Positions 31,064-34,587 of a stretch of 34,587 bases of DNA are shown piece after piece; the stretch's first letter is position 1, and every line of letters starts with the position of its first letter. The notes under the pieces were generated by a model. That model ran no database searches. It had not been told where the DNA came from and saw only the letters and a program-made list of their open reading frames with translations. Position numbers and translations under genes: made by a program. The stretch comes from Planctomycetota bacterium (GTDB lineage: Bacteria; Planctomycetota; Phycisphaerae; UBA1845), in assembly GCA_030616775.1 (NCBI GenBank), contig JAUWWQ010000048.1, forward strand, positions 1 to 34,587. The letters run 5' to 3'.

Positions 31064-33166
31064 ATGATGCAGCTTAAGGCTTTTTGGTGGCGCCCCACGC
31101 GGGCGAGCTTTCTCGTGGTGATCCCAGCACTGCTGGCTCTGGTGGTGGGATGTCCAACCCCTCCGCCGGTAGACGGCCCCGGAAACGCCAACGACAACAC
31201 CAACACGAACGACAACGGCAACGGCGAACCATCGCCCGAGGCACCGGTGAGGATCGAGGTGATCGGCGCGGGAACGGTCGAGCAGGAGCCGGACGGGGTG
31301 CTGGTCACCATAACAGCCGTTCCTGACGAGGGATGGGAGTTCGGCGGCTGGACCGGGGCCGATGTGCCCGATGAGAACCCTCTGACCGTCGATGTTGAAC
31401 AGGTGCCCGCCATCACCGCTACCTTTGTGATCATCCCTACCGAATGCACCGGGGATGCCGAGTGCGACGACGGCTTGTTCTGCAACGGCGTTGAGATCTG
31501 TGATGCTGGGATTTGTGTCGGAGGCACAGCGCCCTGCGCCACCGACCAAGCCTGCGACGAGAGCAACGATACATGTGGTTCGGACCGGGATGGCGACGGT
31601 ATCCTAGACAACCTGGACAACTGCCCGGATGACGCCAATGACGCTCAGGCGGACACGGACGCCGACGGCTTTGGCGACGTGTGTGACAACTGTCCGGCTG
31701 ATGCAAATCCGGATCAGTTGGATTCCGACGAAGACGGCGTCGGCGATGAATGCCAGGGTGATCGAGACGGTGACGATGTACCCGACGAGGATGACAACTG
31801 CGTTTCGGTGAGCAACGCCGACCAGGCCGATACCGACGAGGACGGTCTTGGCGACGCGTGCGACAATTGCCCGGGAGATGCCAACATCGATCAGGCCGAT
31901 GCCGATGGTGACAATATCGGTGACATCTGCGATGTTTGCCCTGCCGACGCCCAAAACGACGCCGATCGGGACGGAGTTTGCGGGGACGTGGACCAATGTC
32001 CGGATACCCCGCTGCACAGCGAGGTGGACGCGAATGGGTGCCCGGTCGACGAACCGCCTCCGCCACCTCCGCCACCCCCGACCTGCGACAATGGGACCAT
32101 CGACGCTGGTGAGGAATGTGATGATGGTGGGGAGTCGGCCACCTGCGACGCTGATTGTACGTTCGTAGAGTGCGGTGATGGGACGCCGAACGTAACAGCC
32201 GGGGAAGAGTGCGATGACGGCAACACCGCAGCCGGCGATGGGTGCGACGAGAACTGCCAGGCCGAGGCCGGGCTGGAAAATGACACCTGCGCGAATCCCA
32301 CGCCGATTGGCGACGGTGAGACAGATTTTAGCAACGTGGGCGCGACGACCGACGGGCCTGAGGAAGGCGGCGTGTGCAGGTTCTTCGAGTACTCTCACAT
32401 CGAGTCGGACATCTGGTACTGCTACGAAGCCACCTGCGCCGGCGAGCTAATCGTGAGCCTGTGCGGGAGCGACTACGACACCAAGATGGCCCTCTACGCA
32501 GGCTGCGACTGTCCAAGCGCAGCGCCCATTGCGTGCAGTGATGACGACTGTGGTTTCGGGTTCGAGTCGCGGATCACGCTCCAGGCTCAGGCCGGGCAGT
32601 CCTATCTGGTCCGAATCGGCGGCTTCGAAGGCGAACAGGGCGGTGGCATCATCAACATCCTGTGCGGGATTGACACGTGCGAACCGGGTGTTGGCGACTG
32701 CTTCGCCGCTCACGAGGATCGCGGCTGCGAGGATCCGGACTGCTGCCGAACGACCTGTGAAGCGGATCCATTCTGCTGCGATGCCGAATGGGACGACTTC
32801 TGTGCGGGCGAGGCTGCCGGTCTTTGCACGGGCAGCTTCCCGGCCTGCGCAGCAGGCGCGGGTAGCTGCGCCTCAGCGAACGGTACGCCGGGATGTGACG
32901 AGGTGGAGTGCTGCAACATGGTGTGCATGGTCGATCCGTTCTGCTGCGTCGATACGTGGGACGGCATATGCACGGAGGAGGCATTCGAGGCTTGCTTCCT
33001 TCCCTGCGGAGGCCAAAGCGGCGGTTGCTTCACTCCCAACAGCTCGCCAGGTTGTAGCGACGTGGATTGCTGCGAGGCGGTGTGCACCCTGGATTCGATG
33101 TGTTGCGCAAAAGACGGAACATGGGACCAACCGTGTGCCGACCTGGCCGCTACTACGTGTCGATGA
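31064..33166 (+). CDS. Large Cys-rich surface lipoprotein with thrombospondin type 3 repeats
   Basis: A 700-residue lipoprotein; AAGGAGG precedes the ATG. Order of parts: signal peptide ending LLALVVGC (lipidated Cys ~30); InlB-like beta repeat ~60-125 (VRIEVIGAGTVEQEPDG...GWEFGGWTG); a Cys-rich segment; calcium-binding thrombospondin type 3 repeats ~170-320 (DRDGDGILDNLDNCPDD and similar); a Pro9 linker; two Myxococcus-type Cys repeats (GEECDDGNTAAGDGC); a ~130-residue beta domain (NDTCANPTPIGDGETDF); then three ~48-residue repeats of the form C-x(5-9)-GC-x4-CC-x3-C-x4-FCC-x4-WD-x2-C. It probably forms a calcium-stabilised, disulfide-rich surface structure. Function unknown. Its neighbour downstream is a paralogue. 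Confidence 0.85.
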   Translation: MMQLKAFWWRPTRASFLVVIPALLALVVGCPTPPPVDGPGNANDNTNTNDNGNGEPSPEAPVRIEVIGAGTVEQEPDGVLVTITAVPDEGWEFGGWTGADVPDENPLTVDVEQVPAITATFVIIPTECTGDAECDDGLFCNGVEICDAGICVGGTAPCATDQACDESNDTCGSDRDGDGILDNLDNCPDDANDAQADTDADGFGDVCDNCPADANPDQLDSDEDGVGDECQGDRDGDDVPDEDDNCVSVSNADQADTDEDGLGDACDNCPGDANIDQADADGDNIGDICDVCPADAQNDADRDGVCGDVDQCPDTPLHSEVDANGCPVDEPPPPPPPPPTCDNGTIDAGEECDDGGESATCDADCTFVECGDGTPNVTAGEECDDGNTAAGDGCDENCQAEAGLENDTCANPTPIGDGETDFSNVGATTDGPEEGGVCRFFEYSHIESDIWYCYEATCAGELIVSLCGSDYDTKMALYAGCDCPSAAPIACSDDDCGFGFESRITLQAQAGQSYLVRIGGFEGEQGGGIINILCGIDTCEPGVGDCFAAHEDRGCEDPDCCRTTCEADPFCCDAEWDDFCAGEAAGLCTGSFPACAAGAGSCASANGTPGCDEVECCNMVCMVDPFCCVDTWDGICTEEAFEACFLPCGGQSGGCFTPNSSPGCSDVDCCEAVCTLDSMCCAKDGTWDQPCADLAATTCR

Positions 33167-33185
33167 CGGCTGGGTCTGATAAACC

Positions 33186-33251
33186 TCCCGCGCACTATGA
33201 GGATCGGCTGCATGGCGGCAGGTCCGTTGCCTGATCGGCTCAGGCGCGGGA
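33186..33251. terminator. Inverted repeat between the two lipoprotein genes
   Basis: TCCCGCGC (33186-33193) and GCGCGGGA (33244-33251) form an 8-bp stem enclosing ~50 bases with a direct repeat ATCGGCT. There is no U-tract. It may terminate or stabilise the first transcript. Confidence 0.3.
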
Positions 33252-33329
33252 TAATGCGTTTCCCGTATTGAGTGGCTTCCAAACGGTGGCGCCAGCCGCC
33301 TATGAACTACGCGACCCGGAGGCATTAGA

Positions 33330-34587
33330 ATGGTGAGCCCGAAGTTACCCCGAGTACTTCGATACGTGTTGATCGGCCTGGTTCCGGCAGCGGCGGCCCT
33401 TGTGATCGGCTGCCCCTTCGGCGACCAGACGGGATCGAATGGCGACCCACCCGGCCCCCAGCCTACGCCCCCGGACGATATCGAACTCGAGGTGATGATT
33501 GAAGGGCAGGGCACGGTCGAACAGGAGGCAGACGGCAGTTATGTAACATTGACCGCCGTACCCGATGCCGCGTGGTACTTCCAGCAGTGGTTCGGGACGA
33601 CAGCGTCAAAGCACAACCCGCTGACTGTTCAAGCAACCGAGGATACGTCGATAGGCGCCCTTTTTCTCGAGAGCGAATCGCAGGTTGACACGGACAGCGA
33701 CGGAGTGACGGATGGTCTCGACCAATGCCCCGATACACCCTCGGGAGCCGAGGTGGATGAAAACGGTTGCGCAGCCAGCCAACAGGACAGCGACGGAGAC
33801 GGCGTTACCGATGACGCCGATCAGTGCCCCGGCACGGCGACCGGCTCGGTTATCGACGGGCAGGGCTGCGCCGCCAACCAGCGGGACAGCGACGGTGACG
33901 GTGTTAAGGATAACGTCGACCGGTGCTCCAACACATCTGCCGGAGCAAACGTGGATGCACTTGGCTGCGCGGAAGGGCAGCGCGACAACGACGGAGACGG
34001 GGTTGCAAATGATCTGGACCAGTGTTCGGATACCGCCTCCGGGACGTCTGTCGACAACGTCGGTTGTCCGCTCTGCGGTAACGGGGTGGTCGACGCCGGC
34101 GAGGAATGCGACAACGGGAGCGACAACTCCGACACGGTGCCGAATGCCTGCCGGACCGACTGCACGTCGCCAAGCTGCGGAGACGACGTGGTTGACACCG
34201 GTGAGGATTGCGATCCACCCGGCACCAGCACGTGTAACAGTGCCTGTCAGTTCATCGGCCCCGCCAATGACGATTGCGACGATCCCATCTCTGTCGGTGA
34301 TGGCAGTGAGTCCTTCAGCAACGAAAGGGCCAGCACCGATGGACCGGATGAAGGCGGCGAATGCGCGGGTCTGGAAGGGGACGTCTGGTTCTGCTACACG
34401 GCTTCGTGCAATGGAACTGCGAAGGTAAGCCTGTGCAACAGTAACTTTGATACAGTCGTGGCCGTGTATGCCGGGTGCGCGTGCCCCACGACGAATCCGG
34501 TTATGTGCGATGACGATGGCTGCGGCACCCAGGGTGGCGGTTCCGAGGTGACTTTCACCGTTTCAGACGATGCATTGTACCTGATCC
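33330..34587 (+). CDS. Paralogous Cys-rich lipoprotein, cut by the right edge
   Basis: An ATG with a CCGGAGG ribosome binding site opens a frame of at least 419 codons that runs off the window. It mirrors its neighbour. A signal peptide ends in AAALVIGC. An InlB-like repeat follows (LEVMIEGQGTVEQEADG...WYFQQWFG). Then come four ~35-residue thrombospondin type 3-like repeats of the pattern DSDGDGVTDDADQCPGT...GC, of the OmpA-linker type. Next are Myxococcus-type Cys repeats (CGNGVVDAGEECDNG) and the start of the same beta domain (ANDDCDDPISVGDGSESFSN). Shared blocks with different repeat numbers point to duplication followed by repeat expansion. Confidence 0.85.
   Translation, partial: MVSPKLPRVLRYVLIGLVPAAAALVIGCPFGDQTGSNGDPPGPQPTPPDDIELEVMIEGQGTVEQEADGSYVTLTAVPDAAWYFQQWFGTTASKHNPLTVQATEDTSIGALFLESESQVDTDSDGVTDGLDQCPDTPSGAEVDENGCAASQQDSDGDGVTDDADQCPGTATGSVIDGQGCAANQRDSDGDGVKDNVDRCSNTSAGANVDALGCAEGQRDNDGDGVANDLDQCSDTASGTSVDNVGCPLCGNGVVDAGEECDNGSDNSDTVPNACRTDCTSPSCGDDVVDTGEDCDPPGTSTCNSACQFIGPANDDCDDPISVGDGSESFSNERASTDGPDEGGECAGLEGDVWFCYTASCNGTAKVSLCNSNFDTVVAVYAGCACPTTNPVMCDDDGCGTQGGGSEVTFTVSDDALYLI

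Noticed and set aside
31604-32398. Minus-strand frame of 264 codons in the repeat region, and a possible CRISPR-like periodicity there
   Set aside because: The periodicity comes from coding thrombospondin type 3 repeats of the plus-strand lipoprotein; unit lengths vary and there are no unique spacers between identical repeats.

Overview
The window looks like a chromosomal segment of a Planctomycetota bacterium, perhaps Phycisphaerae-like or from a metagenome. The evidence is moderately high G+C, a PEP-CTERM-type sorting tail, a pseudopilin with the H-X9-DG motif, zinc-ribbon membrane proteins, Tat-exported DUF362, large Cys-rich lipoproteins with thrombospondin type 3 repeats, and many short palindromic elements. 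The lineage is an inference; no rRNA or complete tRNA gene was recognised.

Layout. (1) 248-1066: a formyltransferase-fold enzyme. (2) 1206-6566, minus strand: a restriction-modification locus. A single-chain Eco57I-like restriction enzyme/methylase is followed by an ATGA-coupled PBECR-like toxin and DUF2283 antitoxin pair and then a DUF3800 gene. Two extra copies of the enzyme's last ~40 codons punctuate the array, so it reads as accessory modules separated by duplicated 3' ends. (3) 6743-10024, plus strand: a cobalamin riboswitch with its own intrinsic terminator, then a tight three-gene operon (DUF4465/PEP-CTERM protein, dockerin-tailed surface protein of the type seen in Bacteroidetes B12 loci, H-X9-DG pseudopilin). 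No TonB receptor is visible, so this is a candidate unusual B12 acquisition system. (4) 10129-13901: an RNase Z-like hydrolase (minus), nrdR, and a lipoprotein plus PAS histidine kinase pair. (5) 14050-14590: remnants of IS1380 and IS21 elements. (6) 14718-16208: a zinc-ribbon membrane protein. (7) 16282-20102, minus: an AmmeMemoRadiSam locus in which all three proteins (AmrB-AmrA fusion, DUF362 and the radical SAM AmrS) carry export signals. (8) 20272-23454, minus: an M29 aminopeptidase and an OPT oligopeptide transporter, a plausible peptide-use pair. (9) 24386-26401: truA and a GT4 glycosyltransferase. (10) 26523-30807, minus: a polytopic GT-C-like membrane protein, cysS and ispF. (11) 31064-34587: two tandem paralogous Cys-rich lipoproteins, the second cut by the window edge.

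Across these regions runs one family of palindromic elements, with the core GAGCCGCRGGYT...ARCCYGCGYGG. Copies lie between genes, inside the cobalamin riboswitch, inside a dead transposase gene, and in frame inside cysS. A second family, core CGCTCCCTYACGGTCGCGG, sits in frame inside the restriction enzyme. Several genes also seem to have leaderless starts, with a -10 box about 6-7 bases before the start codon. All assignments come from reading the sequence; no database search was run.
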